Positions 9,600-18,712 are shown, counted from the first letter of the stretch. The stretch is 64,000 nt of DNA from Zobellella iuensis (GCF_016746085.1 NZ_JAERTZ010000033.1:42600-106599), one strand, 5' to 3'. Numbers and translations are program-made. Notes: generated from the letters alone by a model not told the origin.

Positions 9600-11399
9600 A
9601 TGGCGGTGATCACGGGGCTCAATCTTTATCCGATCAAATCAACGGCCGGGCTGGCGGTGCGGGACGCCTGGGTCTCCCGCGAAGGCCTGCGCGGCGATCG
9701 CCGCTATATGCTGGCCAGGCCGGACGGCACCTTCGTCACCGCCCGTACTCATCCCCGGCTGCAAGGGGTCGGGGTGACGCCGGTGGCCGGCGGCCTGGAG
9801 CTGCGCCATGGCGACCAGCCGCTGTCGGTGCGCCACCAGCAGTTCCAGTTGCAGCCGGTGTCCACCGGTGTCTGGGGCGACAGCTTCACCGCCTGGAGTA
9901 CTCATGTTGATTATGACGCCTGGTTCAGCCGGATTCTGGGTGAGCCGGTGCAGCTGTTGTGGCTGGGCCAGCATTCCAACCGCTACCGGGAAAAGCTGGG
10001 CACCGGCGTCAGCTTCGCCGACGGCTACCCCTTGCTGCTGATCTCGGAAGGATCGCTCGCCGATCTCAACCTGCGTGCCGATGCCAAGATCGAGATGTCC
10101 CAGTTCCGCACCAACCTGGTGGTGCGGGGCGGCCGCCCCTTCGAGGAGGACGGCTGGCGCCGCATCCGCATCGGCGAGGTGGAGTTCCTGGTGGCCAAGC
10201 CCTGCAGCCGTTGCATCATGACCACCATAGAGCCCGGCTCCGAGCGCTTCAACTCCATGAAGGAGCCGCTCGCCACCCTGAGCCGTTACCGCCGTGGGGA
10301 AGATGGCGAGGTCTATTTCGGCCAGAACCTGGTGCCCCTCAACGAGGGCGAGATCCGCCTGGGCGACCAGGTGCAGGTGCTGGAATACGCCAGCGCCCCC
10401 ATCTACCCGGACGCGGCGCCCAAACGCCGGCAGCTGGTGTGCGTGGAGCGCGAGCCCCTGGCCCGGGACATGGACACCTACTGGCTGGAGGCCATGGATC
10501 GCAAACCCCTGGCCGACTACCAGCCGGGCCAGCATTTGCCGGTGGCGCTGGACATCGATGGCCGCCGCCACCTGCGCCATTATACCCTGAGCTCCAGCCC
10601 GACCCGACCCGGCCGCTACGGCATCAGCGTCAAGCGCCAGCCCGACGGCCTGGTGTCCAACTGGCTGGCCGAGGCGCTGCAGCCGGGCCACGCCCTGCTG
10701 GCCCATGCCCCGGCGGGCGACTTCCACCTGCGGCCCGCCCGTTGCTACCTGCTGCTGTCGGCGGGCTCGGGGGTGACGCCCATGCTGTCCATGGTGCGGG
10801 CCATGGCGGATCTGGAGCGGCTGGAGGACGTGCACTTCCTGCACCTGTGCCGCGCCGAGGCCGACCTGCCCGCCGCCGCCGAGCTGAAGGCGCTGGCCCG
10901 GCGTCATCCCGGCCTGCGGCTCGATTTCGTGCTGACCCGGCCGGAGCGGGGCCAAGGCGGCCGGCTGGAGCTGGGCCAGCTGGCGGCGGTGCCGGCGCTG
11001 GCCGAGCGGGACGTCTACCTGTGCGGCCCGGCGGGCTTTATGCGCCAGGCGAGAGCCTGGCTGTTGGCGCTGGGGATACCGGCGGGCCGCATCCACCAGG
11101 AGAGCTTCGGCGGCCCGGTCGCCGTCGATGTTGCACGTGAAACAAAAGCGGTGCGGGTGCGCATCGGCGGGCGGGAATTCACCGGCAACAACCAGCAGGA
11201 TCTGCTGACCCAGGCCGAAGGCCAGGGGCTGCCACTGCCCTGGTCCTGCCGTGCCGGCATCTGCGGCAGCTGCAAGCAGAACCTCAAATCCGGCGAGGTG
11301 GCGCAGCCCGAGGCTCCGGCCCTGTCGGCGGCGGAGCGGGAAGCGGGCATAGTGCTGGCCTGCTGCTGCGTGCCCCTGTCGGATGTGGAGCTGGAATAA
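9600..11399 (+). CDS. MOSC / flavin reductase / 2Fe-2S ferredoxin fusion protein (YcbX-Hcr-like)
   Basis: Single 599-residue polypeptide with four modules. MOSC N-terminal beta-barrel about 1-110 and MOSC domain about 115-265 carry Cys202 and Cys205 in KPCSRC, the likely molybdenum-cofactor ligand region. A ferredoxin-reductase-type FAD domain (RHYTLSSSP near 325) and NAD(P)-binding domain ([16 protein letters not shown] near 400) follow. The C-terminal plant-type 2Fe-2S domain has Cys550, Cys555, Cys558 and Cys588. E. coli YcbX has only MOSC plus ferredoxin, with its electron supply on a separate protein; here the reductase is built in. Expected role: NAD(P)H-driven reduction of N-hydroxylated compounds, by analogy with YcbX. 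The substrate is not shown by the sequence. Confidence 0.85.
   Translation: MAVITGLNLYPIKSTAGLAVRDAWVSREGLRGDRRYMLARPDGTFVTARTHPRLQGVGVTPVAGGLELRHGDQPLSVRHQQFQLQPVSTGVWGDSFTAWSTHVDYDAWFSRILGEPVQLLWLGQHSNRYREKLGTGVSFADGYPLLLISEGSLADLNLRADAKIEMSQFRTNLVVRGGRPFEEDGWRRIRIGEVEFLVAKPCSRCIMTTIEPGSERFNSMKEPLATLSRYRRGEDGEVYFGQNLVPLNEGEIRLGDQVQVLEYASAPIYPDAAPKRRQLVCVEREPLARDMDTYWLEAMDRKPLADYQPGQHLPVALDIDGRRHLRHYTLSSSPTRPGRYGISVKRQPDGLVSNWLAEALQPGHALLAHAPAGDFHLRPARCYLLLSAGSGVTPMLSMVRAMADLERLEDVHFLHLCRAEADLPAAAELKALARRHPGLRLDFVLTRPERGQGGRLELGQLAAVPALAERDVYLCGPAGFMRQARAWLLALGIPAGRIHQESFGGPVAVDVARETKAVRVRIGGREFTGNNQQDLLTQAEGQGLPLPWSCRAGICGSCKQNLKSGEVAQPEAPALSAAEREAGIVLACCCVPLSDVELE
11129..11144. promoter_or_regulatory. 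parS-like site inside the MOSC-fusion gene
   Basis: TGTTGCACGTGAAACA fits the ParB/Spo0J consensus TGTTNCACGTGAAACA at every defined position. It is embedded in coding sequence. Two other parS-like sites lie at 45613 and 50678. Confidence 0.6.
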
Positions 11400-11418
11400 C
11401 TAAAAGAGGAGCCGGCTG

Positions 11419-11508
11419 CTGGCAAAGCTTGGTATTGCTCTGTGGTCACTCCCGCGAAGGCGGGAGTCCATATACGGAACCGACGACGGTTAACAGCGGT
11501 GATAAAGG
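11419..11508. repeat. Dispersed hairpin repeat, copy B (one hairpin)
   Basis: Starts with CTGGCAAA, related to the CTGACAAA end of copy A, and shares with it the stretch leading to TCTGTGGTCACTCCCGCG. It contains the perfect hairpin 11448-11467 (ACTCCCGC, GAAG, GCGGGAGT) and ends with GCGGTGATAAAGGGA, as copy D does. The second hairpin is replaced by unrelated bases. The element fills the space between two convergent genes. Confidence 0.7.
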
Positions 11509-11511
11509 GAC

Positions 11512-12609
11512 TCAGTAGCCCAAGGCCCTGTCTTCCTGCAGCAGCTGTTGCACATCCTTGAGCGTGGTCAGCTGCTTGAGCAGCTTGTTGTTGTGCCGGA
11601 TATCGGCCTTGAGCTCCTTGGTGTGGTCGGCGAACTGGCGGTCGCTGGAGGTGCTGCCCAGGTGCCGGAAGCGGTTCCAGATGGTCGACTCCAGGCCGTT
11701 GTCGGTAAAGACGGCTTCGTATTGCTCTTCCAGCTGGCGTAGCTGCCGGCGCAGCAGTTCGTTGATGCCGTCCAGATCCTGTTGCCCGAGCTGCTCCAGG
11801 GTGGCGCTGTCGAAATGCTGCCGGTGCAGTTCGAGCAGGGTGTGGATGTCGTTTTCCTGCCTGGCCGCCAGCAGTTGCTGCATCTGCTCGTGCTTGATCG
11901 CCTTTTGGGTCTTGTCCTGCTCCAGATCCGGGTGCAGCCTTTTCGCCAGCTGCTTGTACAGTCGGTGGATCAGAGCCTTGCCCGCGGCCTGGCCGTCGGT
12001 CTCGTCGGGGCCGAAAATATCATCCGCTTCCTCTTCTTCATCCTCCTCCAGCCAGTCCTCGTCGCCTTCCTGCATCTTCGCCATCATTTGCTGCAGAAAA
12101 TCGGCCGGGCTGTGCATAAAGAGGTCGATGTCCTCGTCATCCAGCTCCAGGCCCAGCTCCTGGTAGACATCGCTCCGGATTTGCTCGCGCTCGGATTCCG
12201 TCAGCGGTGGGGTATCGGGCTGGGGGTAGTGTTGCTTGATCAGGCTTTCGAAGCGGACCAGTAGCCCGGTCCTGTCCAGCTCGGGAGCGGCGAAGGGATT
12301 GCTGGACAGCACTCCCAGCTCGTCATGTATCCAGTCGCAGAGCTCGTCCCTTTGCCACCGGGTCAGGGATTTGCGGGAGAGAAAGGTCAGCAGTCGCTCG
12401 ACCAGTTGGTACTGGCTGCGGGCATGTTCCCGCTCCAGGGGCAATATCTCGGCGTTGAAGCGATCCACTATCTTGCGGACCCGCTTTTCCTGGCCCGCCA
12501 GGCGGGTTTTCTGCTTTTCTATCTTCTCCCACAGCAGCTGAAACTGGCCGGCAGGGGTGTGCTTGGCGGTTTTCTTCGGCTTGGGCCTGGTGGTGGCGAG
12601 TCGGGTCAT
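11512..12609 (-). CDS. J-domain-like protein of unknown function
   Basis: Cytoplasmic protein, 365 residues, with no signal or membrane segment. The N-terminus is basic and coiled-coil-like (LLWEKIEKQKTRLAGQEKRV); the middle has a very acidic stretch (EDWLEEDEEEEADD). Around residues 225-285 is a DnaJ-type motif, IHRLYKQLAKRLHPDLEQD, with the diagnostic HPD tripeptide, which would stimulate a DnaK-type chaperone. The C-terminal 100 residues are again helical. The start MTRLATTRP at 12609 has no strong ribosome site, so a slightly different start is possible; upstream in-frame sequence belongs to the repeat-containing spacer. The client and partner chaperone are unknown. Confidence 0.72.
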   Translation of the reverse strand: MTRLATTRPKPKKTAKHTPAGQFQLLWEKIEKQKTRLAGQEKRVRKIVDRFNAEILPLEREHARSQYQLVERLLTFLSRKSLTRWQRDELCDWIHDELGVLSSNPFAAPELDRTGLLVRFESLIKQHYPQPDTPPLTESEREQIRSDVYQELGLELDDEDIDLFMHSPADFLQQMMAKMQEGDEDWLEEDEEEEADDIFGPDETDGQAAGKALIHRLYKQLAKRLHPDLEQDKTQKAIKHEQMQQLLAARQENDIHTLLELHRQHFDSATLEQLGQQDLDGINELLRRQLRQLEEQYEAVFTDNGLESTIWNRFRHLGSTSSDRQFADHTKELKADIRHNNKLLKQLTTLKDVQQLLQEDRALGY

Positions 12610-12700
12610 GTCGGCGTCGGTATCGGGCAAAGAGGGGTCTATGTTAGAGGTTGTGGCGGGGAAAAGGCAATTGCCCTTAAGCGGGCAACCCGGCTTGTAC

Positions 12701-12725
12701 TGGACTCCCGCCTTCGCGAGTGATA
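12701..12725. repeat. Dispersed hairpin repeat, copy C (degenerate fragment)
   Basis: TGGACTCCCGCCTTCGCG matches one hairpin of the family, but the right arm has lost two G residues (GCGAGT instead of GCGGGAGT), so the stem is broken. It lies in the 197-base spacer between two minus-strand genes (12610-12806). That spacer also has a GAAGC/GCTTCC-rich stretch near 12777-12801 similar to 963-992. Confidence 0.55.
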
Positions 12726-12806
12726 ACGGGGCCGAGGGAGGGCAGGGGATCAGCAGTCGCACAAGGACTGCTGATCGCTTCCAGCTTCTGGCTTCCAGCT
12801 TTCGTC

Positions 12807-15614
12807 TTACCGGCTGGCCTCGTCCACCAGATAGAGGATGGACTCGTAGTTGACGCCGCTGTGGTGGCTGAGGCCCAGCTCGCAGGTGCGGCTGTTGCTC
12901 ACCCCCCGGGTGCAGCCGGCGGGCACCTGGGCGCGCAGCGGCTTCAGGGCCGAGGCGTTGAGCTCGGGGGTGGTGAAGCCCTTGTCGCCGGCGAAGCCGC
13001 AGCAGTCGATGTGTTCCGGCACCACCACCCGGGCGGCGCAGCGTTTGGCCAGTTCCAGCATCTTGTCGGCCAGGCCCAGGTGCCGGCTGCTGCAGGTGAT
13101 GTGCAGCAATACCGTCTCCTGCACCGGCTTCAGTTCGAGCCGGTCCAGCGCCTGTTCCAGGATAAACTGCACCGGCTCGAAGATGGCCAGCGGCAGCCCG
13201 GCCTGCTCCCGGCTGCGCTTGGTGCAGGGGCTGGTGTCCATCAGCACCGGCCAGCGGCCCTGCTCCGAGGCCTGCCACAGTTTCGCTTCCAGCTCGGCGG
13301 CCTTGCCGTCGGCCAGCGCCAGCATGCCCTTGCTCTGCCAGGGCTGGCCGCAACACAGGCTGGTGAGATCCGCGGGCAACAGCACGTCGAAGCCGGCCCG
13401 CTCCAGCACCGCCTGGGTGACCTCGGTCAGCGGGCGGCCGTCTTTGGCGCCCGGCGACTGGCCCAGGGTGCGGCTGGCGCAGGAAGGAAAGTAGACCACC
13501 TTGGGCCGGCCTTCATGCGGACTGCCGGCGCTGGGCCGGTGCCGGTTGGCGGCCGGGGTCTCCGGCAGCCACAGCGGCACCCTGTTCTTGCTGGCCTTGC
13601 GCAGCCCCCGGTTGAGCTTGCCCAAGGCCCGTTCGCCCAGCAGCCGGCGGCCGAGGGCGGCCGAGTTCAGGCCCAGGCCCACCAGGGCGGTGGTGGCGGC
13701 GAAGTGATCCGCGCTCCAGCGGGCGATGGGCTCGAATTTGCGGTAGCGCGCGGTGCGCAGTTGTCGCACCAGATCACCGGTATTGATGCCCACCGGGCAG
13801 CGCTGGGCGCACAGGCCGGTGGCGGCGCAGGTGTCCACCCCCTGGTACTGGAACACCTGCTCCAGGCCGTCCTCGACCGCTTCGCCCTGGGCGGCCCGGC
13901 GCTGCAGCTCGCGGAACAGCACGATGCGCTGGCGCGGGGTCAGGCTGAGATCCCGGGACGGGCACACCACCTCGCAGAAGCCGCACTCGATGCACTTGTC
14001 GACGATGGCGTCGGCGGCGGGCAGGGGCTTGAGATCCTTGAGATGGGCCTGGTGGTCGTCGTTGAGGATGACCCCGGGGTTGAGGATGCCGTCCGGATCG
14101 AACAGCGCCTTGATCTGCTGCATCAGGGTATAGCCGTCCTGGCCCCATTCCAGCTCCACATAGGGCGCCATATTGCGGCCGGTGCCGTGCTCGGCCTTGA
14201 GTGAGCCCTGGTATTCCACCGCCACCAGCTGGGCCACGGCGTCCATAAAGCCGCCGTAGCGGTCCAGCTCGGCTTGCGAGTCAAATCCCTGGGTGAACAC
14301 GAAGTGCAGGTTGCCGGCCAGGGCGTGGCCGAAGATGATGGCTTCCGAGTAGCCGAAGCGGTCGAACAGCTCGGTGAGCCTGCGCACCGCCGGTGCCAGT
14401 TGTTCCACGGGGAACGCCACGTCCTCGATGATCACCGTGGTGCCGGTTTCGCGCACCGCGCCCACCGCCGGGAACATGCCCTTGCGCATGGCCCAGAGGG
14501 TGGCGCAGCGGGTTTTGTCCTGGGTAAAGGGCACCTCGTTGCGGCGTTCGAAGCCGGCCACCGCCGCCATCGCCTGCTCGCATTTGGCCAGCAGTTCGGC
14601 CTCGTCGGCGCCGTGCACTTCCACCAGCAGGGCGGCGGCTTCCAGATCCAGCTCGCGGATAAAGCCGGGCATGCCCGCCTTGTCGGCGATGGATTTCAGC
14701 GCCCGGCCGTCCATTAGCTCCACCGCCGCCACTTCGGTGCCGGCCAGGGCGGTCACCGCCCGGCAGGTGGTTTCGATCTCCGGGTACACCAGCAGGCAGG
14801 AGGCCTTGAAGGGGTGATCCGGCACTGTGTGATAACTGACCTCGGCCATAAAGCCGAGGGTGCCTTCGGAGCCGATCATCAGGTGGGCCAGGATGTCGAA
14901 GGGATCTTCGAAGTCGACCAGGGCGTTCAGGCTGTAGCCGGTGGTGTTCTTCAGCCGGTATTTGTGGCGGATGCGCTCGCAGAGCTCCCGGTTGGCCCTG
15001 ACCTCCTCGCTCAGTCGTTGGAGGCCGGCCAGCAGTTCGGGCTTCTGCTCGGCGAAGCGGGCCCGGCTTGCCGGGTCCCGGGTGTCGAGCCGGGTGCCGT
15101 CCGCCAGCACCAGCGCCAGGCCGTGCAGGGTCTGGTAGGAATTCTGGGCGGTGCCGCAGCACATGCCGGAGGCGTTGTTGGCGGCGATGCCGCCGATCTT
15201 GCAGCTGTTGATGGACGCCGGATCCGGCCCTATCTTGCGCCCGAAGGGGGCCAGGTAGCGGTTGGCGTCGGCCCCGATCACCCCGGGTTGCAGGGCGATT
15301 TGGTGGCCGTTCTCAATAATTTTGTGCTTGCGCCAGTCGTCGGTCAGGGTGATCAGCACCGAGTCGGACACCGCCTGCCCCGACAGGCTGGTGCCGGCGG
15401 CGCGGAAGGTACAGGGGATGCGGTGCTGGCGACACAGTTGCAGTACCCGCACCACTTCATCGGTGCTTGCCAGGCGCAGCACCATCCTGGGGACCAGCCG
15501 GTAGAAGCTGGCGTCGGTGCCGTAGGCCAGGCACAGGGACGGATCCTGGATGATGCGCCCGGCGGGCAGGAAGCCGGCCAGCGCCTCGGCCAGTTGTTGG
15601 TAACGCGGCTCCAT
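12807..15614 (-). CDS. FAD/Fe-S D-lactate dehydrogenase of Dld-II type
   Basis: Large respiratory-type oxidoreductase, 935 residues. The N-terminal FAD-binding domain shows FRAAGTSLSGQAVSD and GIAANNASGMCCG; an FAD-linked oxidase C domain follows. Near residue 530-600 are two 4Fe-4S clusters (CIECGFCEVVCPS and CAATGLCAQRCPV). The tail has CCG domains (SCCGQPWQS, CCGFAGDKGF). This order matches the membrane-associated D-lactate dehydrogenase Dld-II that sits beside lldEFG in Shewanella; glycolate or other 2-hydroxyacids are alternatives. Its ATG overlaps the stop of the last tandem mini-frame (TGATG), with GGAGGA six bases ahead. Electrons would pass to quinone. Confidence 0.85.
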   Translation of the reverse strand: MEPRYQQLAEALAGFLPAGRIIQDPSLCLAYGTDASFYRLVPRMVLRLASTDEVVRVLQLCRQHRIPCTFRAAGTSLSGQAVSDSVLITLTDDWRKHKIIENGHQIALQPGVIGADANRYLAPFGRKIGPDPASINSCKIGGIAANNASGMCCGTAQNSYQTLHGLALVLADGTRLDTRDPASRARFAEQKPELLAGLQRLSEEVRANRELCERIRHKYRLKNTTGYSLNALVDFEDPFDILAHLMIGSEGTLGFMAEVSYHTVPDHPFKASCLLVYPEIETTCRAVTALAGTEVAAVELMDGRALKSIADKAGMPGFIRELDLEAAALLVEVHGADEAELLAKCEQAMAAVAGFERRNEVPFTQDKTRCATLWAMRKGMFPAVGAVRETGTTVIIEDVAFPVEQLAPAVRRLTELFDRFGYSEAIIFGHALAGNLHFVFTQGFDSQAELDRYGGFMDAVAQLVAVEYQGSLKAEHGTGRNMAPYVELEWGQDGYTLMQQIKALFDPDGILNPGVILNDDHQAHLKDLKPLPAADAIVDKCIECGFCEVVCPSRDLSLTPRQRIVLFRELQRRAAQGEAVEDGLEQVFQYQGVDTCAATGLCAQRCPVGINTGDLVRQLRTARYRKFEPIARWSADHFAATTALVGLGLNSAALGRRLLGERALGKLNRGLRKASKNRVPLWLPETPAANRHRPSAGSPHEGRPKVVYFPSCASRTLGQSPGAKDGRPLTEVTQAVLERAGFDVLLPADLTSLCCGQPWQSKGMLALADGKAAELEAKLWQASEQGRWPVLMDTSPCTKRSREQAGLPLAIFEPVQFILEQALDRLELKPVQETVLLHITCSSRHLGLADKMLELAKRCAARVVVPEHIDCCGFAGDKGFTTPELNASALKPLRAQVPAGCTRGVSNSRTCELGLSHHSGVNYESILYLVDEASR

Positions 15615-15872
15615 CAGGCGTCCTCCAGGATCAGCACCAGCAGTTCCTTGGGCCCGTGGGCGCCATAGGCCAGGGTCTGTTGGGGTATGAGCGCGGTCAT
15701 TATGCGTCCTCCAGGATCAGCACCAGCAGTTCCTTGGGCCCGTGGGCACCATAGGCCAGGGTTTGTTGGGGTATGAGCGCGGTCATTATGCGTCCTCCAG
15801 GATCAGCACCAGCAGCTCCTTGGGCCCGTGGGCGCCATGGGCCAGGGTCTGTTGGGGTATGAGCGCGGTCAT
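15614..15872 (-). repeat. Three tandem 86-bp copies of the lldG 3' end, each a complete mini-frame
   Basis: Period is exactly 86 bases (15614, 15700, 15786, 15872). Each unit encodes a 28-residue peptide of the form MTALIPQQTLA-(Y/H)GAHGPKELLVLILEDA, the last 21 residues of which repeat the C-terminus of LldG. Mini-frames occupy 15614-15700, 15700-15786 and 15786-15872. Each starts at a TAATG overlapping the preceding stop, with GGAGGA six bases before the ATG supplied by the LEDA codons. The final one ends in TGATG at the dehydrogenase start. Copies differ by only a few bases, so the expansion looks recent or is kept similar by conversion. Whether the peptides are made is unknown. Confidence 0.85.
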
Positions 15873-16525
15873 TATGCGTCCTCCAGGATCAGCACCAGCA
15901 GTTCCTTGGGCCCGTGGGCGCCGTAGGCCAGGGTCTGCTGGATATCGGCGGTCTTGGACGGGCCGGACACCAGCAGCAGGTTGGTGGGCATGCCCTGGTG
16001 CCAGCCCTGGGCGGCCATCATGGCCGGCAGGTTGGGGTGCAGGGTGGAGGCCCTGAGGATGGCGATATGGCGCGGCGGCACCAGCGACAGGGTGCGCGGC
16101 TCGGCCGGGCCCGGCCACAGCACCAGGCTGCCGGTGGCGGCGATGGCGCCGTGGCAGCCGGTGATGCCCGCGTCCACCCGGTTGAACAGTTCGTCCTTCC
16201 AGGCTTCCAGGGGGCGGTCGAACGGTAGCTGTTCGGCGGTGCCGGCCAGGGCCTGGCTTATTTCCCCGAAGAAGTCGCCGCCGGTGCCGGTGGCGACGCA
16301 CTGGAGACCGGCCTGCTCCACATGGGTTTTCAGGGTGTCGACCAGTTCGGCCCGGGGCAGGTGGCGTACCTCGGCGTGGTTCTGCTCCAGCAGCTCGGTC
16401 AGGCGGGCCAGCATCTCTGCCTGCCCGCTCTGGTTCCAGATGGGATAGTCCGGGTCGTTTACCGGCAGCGGCTGGGCCTGGGCCTGGCGCAGCCGGTCGA
16501 GAATGGCGTGACGGGCGTTCGACAT
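15872..16525 (-). CDS. lldG: L-lactate utilisation protein LldG (LutC, LUD domain)
   Basis: LUD-domain protein, 217 residues, third subunit of the LldEFG (LutABC) L-lactate dehydrogenase complex of the cytoplasm or membrane face. The family features GCHGAIAATGSLVL, PPRHIAILRASTLHPNL and the terminal SGPSKTADIQQTLAYGAHGP are all present, so the gene is complete. The start ATG 16525 overlaps the lldF stop (TAATG), fixing the start. The codons for its last residues are the source of the three tandem 86-base copies that follow. It has no metal-binding cysteines and is thought to have a structural or assembly role. Confidence 0.92.
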   Translation of the reverse strand: MSNARHAILDRLRQAQAQPLPVNDPDYPIWNQSGQAEMLARLTELLEQNHAEVRHLPRAELVDTLKTHVEQAGLQCVATGTGGDFFGEISQALAGTAEQLPFDRPLEAWKDELFNRVDAGITGCHGAIAATGSLVLWPGPAEPRTLSLVPPRHIAILRASTLHPNLPAMMAAQGWHQGMPTNLLLVSGPSKTADIQQTLAYGAHGPKELLVLILEDA

Positions 16526-17943
16526 TACTTGTTCCTCTCGGCCATAAGCTCGCGCAGGGTTCTGGCGGCGGGTTGAGGGGCGGTGCGGCAGCGGGTCCAG
16601 GGGCCCAGTTTCTTCGGCAGCAGGCCGCGCAGCCGGGTCGCGCACCAGCTCAGCATAAGGTACAGGGCCGGGCGGCTGGTGACCAGGCCGAAGCTGCGCC
16701 AGATCAAGGCTTCGGTGCGGCTGGCCGCCGCCTTCTGGCCGCGCAGGGGCGGCACGCCGGGGCGCGGGTCCTGCTTGGCCTCGTGGCGCAGCCGCTGCAG
16801 CAGCTCGGGGATGGGAATGCGCACCGGGCACACCTCGCCGCAGGCGCCGCACAGGCTGGAGGCGGTGGGCAGATCCTGGGTGGCTTCCAGCCCCATCAGG
16901 TGGGGCGAGATGATCTTGCCGATGGGGCCCGGATAGACGGTGCCGTAGGCGTGGCCGCCGATGCGGGTGTACACCGGGCAGTGGTTCATGCAGGCGCCGC
17001 AGCGGATGCACTGCAGGGTCTTGCGCATTTCCTCGTCCACAAAGGCCTGGCTGCGGCCGTTGTCGAGCAGCACCAGGTGCACTTCCCTGGGGCCGTCCAG
17101 CTCATCGTCCTTGCGCGGGCCGCTTATCATGTTGAAGTAGGTGGTGATGGTCTGGCCGGTGGCGGAGCGGGTGAGGGCGCTGAACAGCGGCGGCACGTCG
17201 GCCAGGAACTCCACCACCTTCTCGATGCCGGTGATGGCGATATGCACCTCGGGCACCGTGGTGCACATGCGGCCGTTGCCTTCGTTTTCCACCAGGCAGA
17301 GGGTGCCGGTTTCGGCCACCGCGAAGTTGACGCCGGACACCCCGATGTGGGCCTCGCGGAATTTCTCGCGCAGCACATTGCGGCCGGTCTGGATAAGCCG
17401 ATCCACGTCCAGGGTGTGGGTGAAACCGGGCACGTGCTCGGCGAACAGATCCGCCACCTGCCGCTTGTTCTTGTGGATGGCGGGCATGATGATGTGGGAC
17501 GGGGTCTCGTTGCCGAGCTGGACGATATATTCGCCCATGTCGCTTTCCAGGCAGCGGATGCCCTCTTTTTCCATCTGGTGGTTGAGCTCGATTTCCTCGC
17601 TCACCATGGACTTGCCCTTCACCGCCAGGGTGCCGCCGTGGGCGCGGATGATGTCGGCGAAGATAGCGTTGGCCTGCTCGGCGTTTTCGGCCCAGTGCAC
17701 CCGGATGCCGTTGGCGGTGCAGTTGGCCTCCAGCTGCTCCAGCAGCTCGGGCAGCTTGCTCAGGCAGCGCTGGCGGATGGCCTCGGCCCGGTCGCGGATG
17801 GCCTGTTCCTCGTCGGCGTCGGCGAAGGCGGCCTTGCGCTTGTCGCGCAGGTAGTCCATGGCGCCGCGGAAGTTGGCGCGCAGCTCGGGGTTGGCCAGGG
17901 CCGCTTCGGCCTGGGGATGGAACAGTTGGGGCTTATTGTGCAT
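16525..17943 (-). CDS. lldF: L-lactate dehydrogenase iron-sulfur subunit LldF (LutB)
   Basis: Subunit of the LldEFG complex, 472 residues: an N-terminal LUD domain (GKSMVSEEIELNHQ near 130) followed by a ferredoxin-like domain with two 4Fe-4S motifs, CIRCGACMNHCPVYTRIGG near 310 and CGACGEVCPVRIPIPELL near 365. The C-terminus is hydrophobic (LYLMLSWCATRLRGLLP). It probably passes electrons from lactate to the quinone pool. It overlaps lldE by 11 bases and lldG by one base, so expression of the three is tightly coupled. Length and motifs are normal for the family. Confidence 0.94.
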   Translation of the reverse strand: MHNKPQLFHPQAEAALANPELRANFRGAMDYLRDKRKAAFADADEEQAIRDRAEAIRQRCLSKLPELLEQLEANCTANGIRVHWAENAEQANAIFADIIRAHGGTLAVKGKSMVSEEIELNHQMEKEGIRCLESDMGEYIVQLGNETPSHIIMPAIHKNKRQVADLFAEHVPGFTHTLDVDRLIQTGRNVLREKFREAHIGVSGVNFAVAETGTLCLVENEGNGRMCTTVPEVHIAITGIEKVVEFLADVPPLFSALTRSATGQTITTYFNMISGPRKDDELDGPREVHLVLLDNGRSQAFVDEEMRKTLQCIRCGACMNHCPVYTRIGGHAYGTVYPGPIGKIISPHLMGLEATQDLPTASSLCGACGEVCPVRIPIPELLQRLRHEAKQDPRPGVPPLRGQKAAASRTEALIWRSFGLVTSRPALYLMLSWCATRLRGLLPKKLGPWTRCRTAPQPAARTLRELMAERNK

Positions 17944-18712
17944 GAGCTCCCTCCAGTCGTTCCAGCAGGAAGCTGGCCAGGTGAATGCCTTTCATCTCTT
18001 TCTTCTGGTATTCGAAGGCGCCGTTGATATTGAGCAGGCAGCCCCAGTCGGCACTGATGAGCTGGGCGGCGCCGGTGTCGTTCAGGTGTTGGGTCTTGTC
18101 CTGCACCATGGCTTCGCTGATGGCCGGGTGGCGCACCGAGAAGGTGCCGCCGAAGCCGCAGCATTCGCTCTCGTAGGCCTGCTCGCGCAGCTCCACCCGG
18201 TCCAGCTGGCCCAGCAGTTGGCGGGCGGTGATGTGCACCTTCATTTCCCGGCGGGCGGCGCAGGAAGTGTGCAGCACCACCGAGGTGGCCGGGCCCTGGT
18301 CGCTGAGCCGGATGCGGCAGACCTGCACCAGGAATTCGGTCAGTTCGAATACCCGATCACAGAATTGGTCGGCCTGCTGTTGGTGTTCGCTGCCGGCGAA
18401 CAGCCGGCGGTAATGGTGGTGCATCATGCCGCCGCAGGAGCCGGACAGCACTACCACCGGCCAGGGCTCGGGGAACAGCGCCATCTGGCTCAGGGCCGTG
18501 GTCCTGGCGTCGTCTTCGTAGCCGGAGGAGTAGGCGGGCTGGCCGCAGCAGCTTTGCTTGGGCACGTAGATGACTTCGACCCCGGCCAGCTCCAGCAGGC
18601 GGATGGCATCCAGCCCGCTCTGGGGCGAGAACATGTCCACCAGGCAGGTGGCGTAGATATACACCTTTGCGGGTTTGGCCGGATAGATACGGATAGCGGA
18701 CGACATAGACAT
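17933..18712 (-). CDS. lldE: L-lactate dehydrogenase CCG-domain subunit LldE (LutA)
   Basis: Cysteine-rich CCG protein, 259 residues, first gene of the lldEFG set. Two CCG-type motifs are visible: KQSCCGQPAYSSG near 57 and SECCGFGGTFSV near 190, each expected to hold an iron-sulfur cluster as in heterodisulfide-reductase subunits. Start ATG 18712 is preceded by AAGG; a second ATG two codons later is possible. The upstream 328-base spacer to lldP is rich in perfect hairpins, so the lldEFG-dld transcript may be processed or separately started there. Confidence 0.92.
   Translation of the reverse strand: MSMSSAIRIYPAKPAKVYIYATCLVDMFSPQSGLDAIRLLELAGVEVIYVPKQSCCGQPAYSSGYEDDARTTALSQMALFPEPWPVVVLSGSCGGMMHHHYRRLFAGSEHQQQADQFCDRVFELTEFLVQVCRIRLSDQGPATSVVLHTSCAARREMKVHITARQLLGQLDRVELREQAYESECCGFGGTFSVRHPAISEAMVQDKTQHLNDTGAAQLISADWGCLLNINGAFEYQKKEMKGIHLASFLLERLEGAHAQ

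Noticed and set aside
15614..15872. Tandem 86-bp units considered as a CRISPR array
   Set aside because: Units are contiguous with no variable spacers and are copies of the adjacent gene end.
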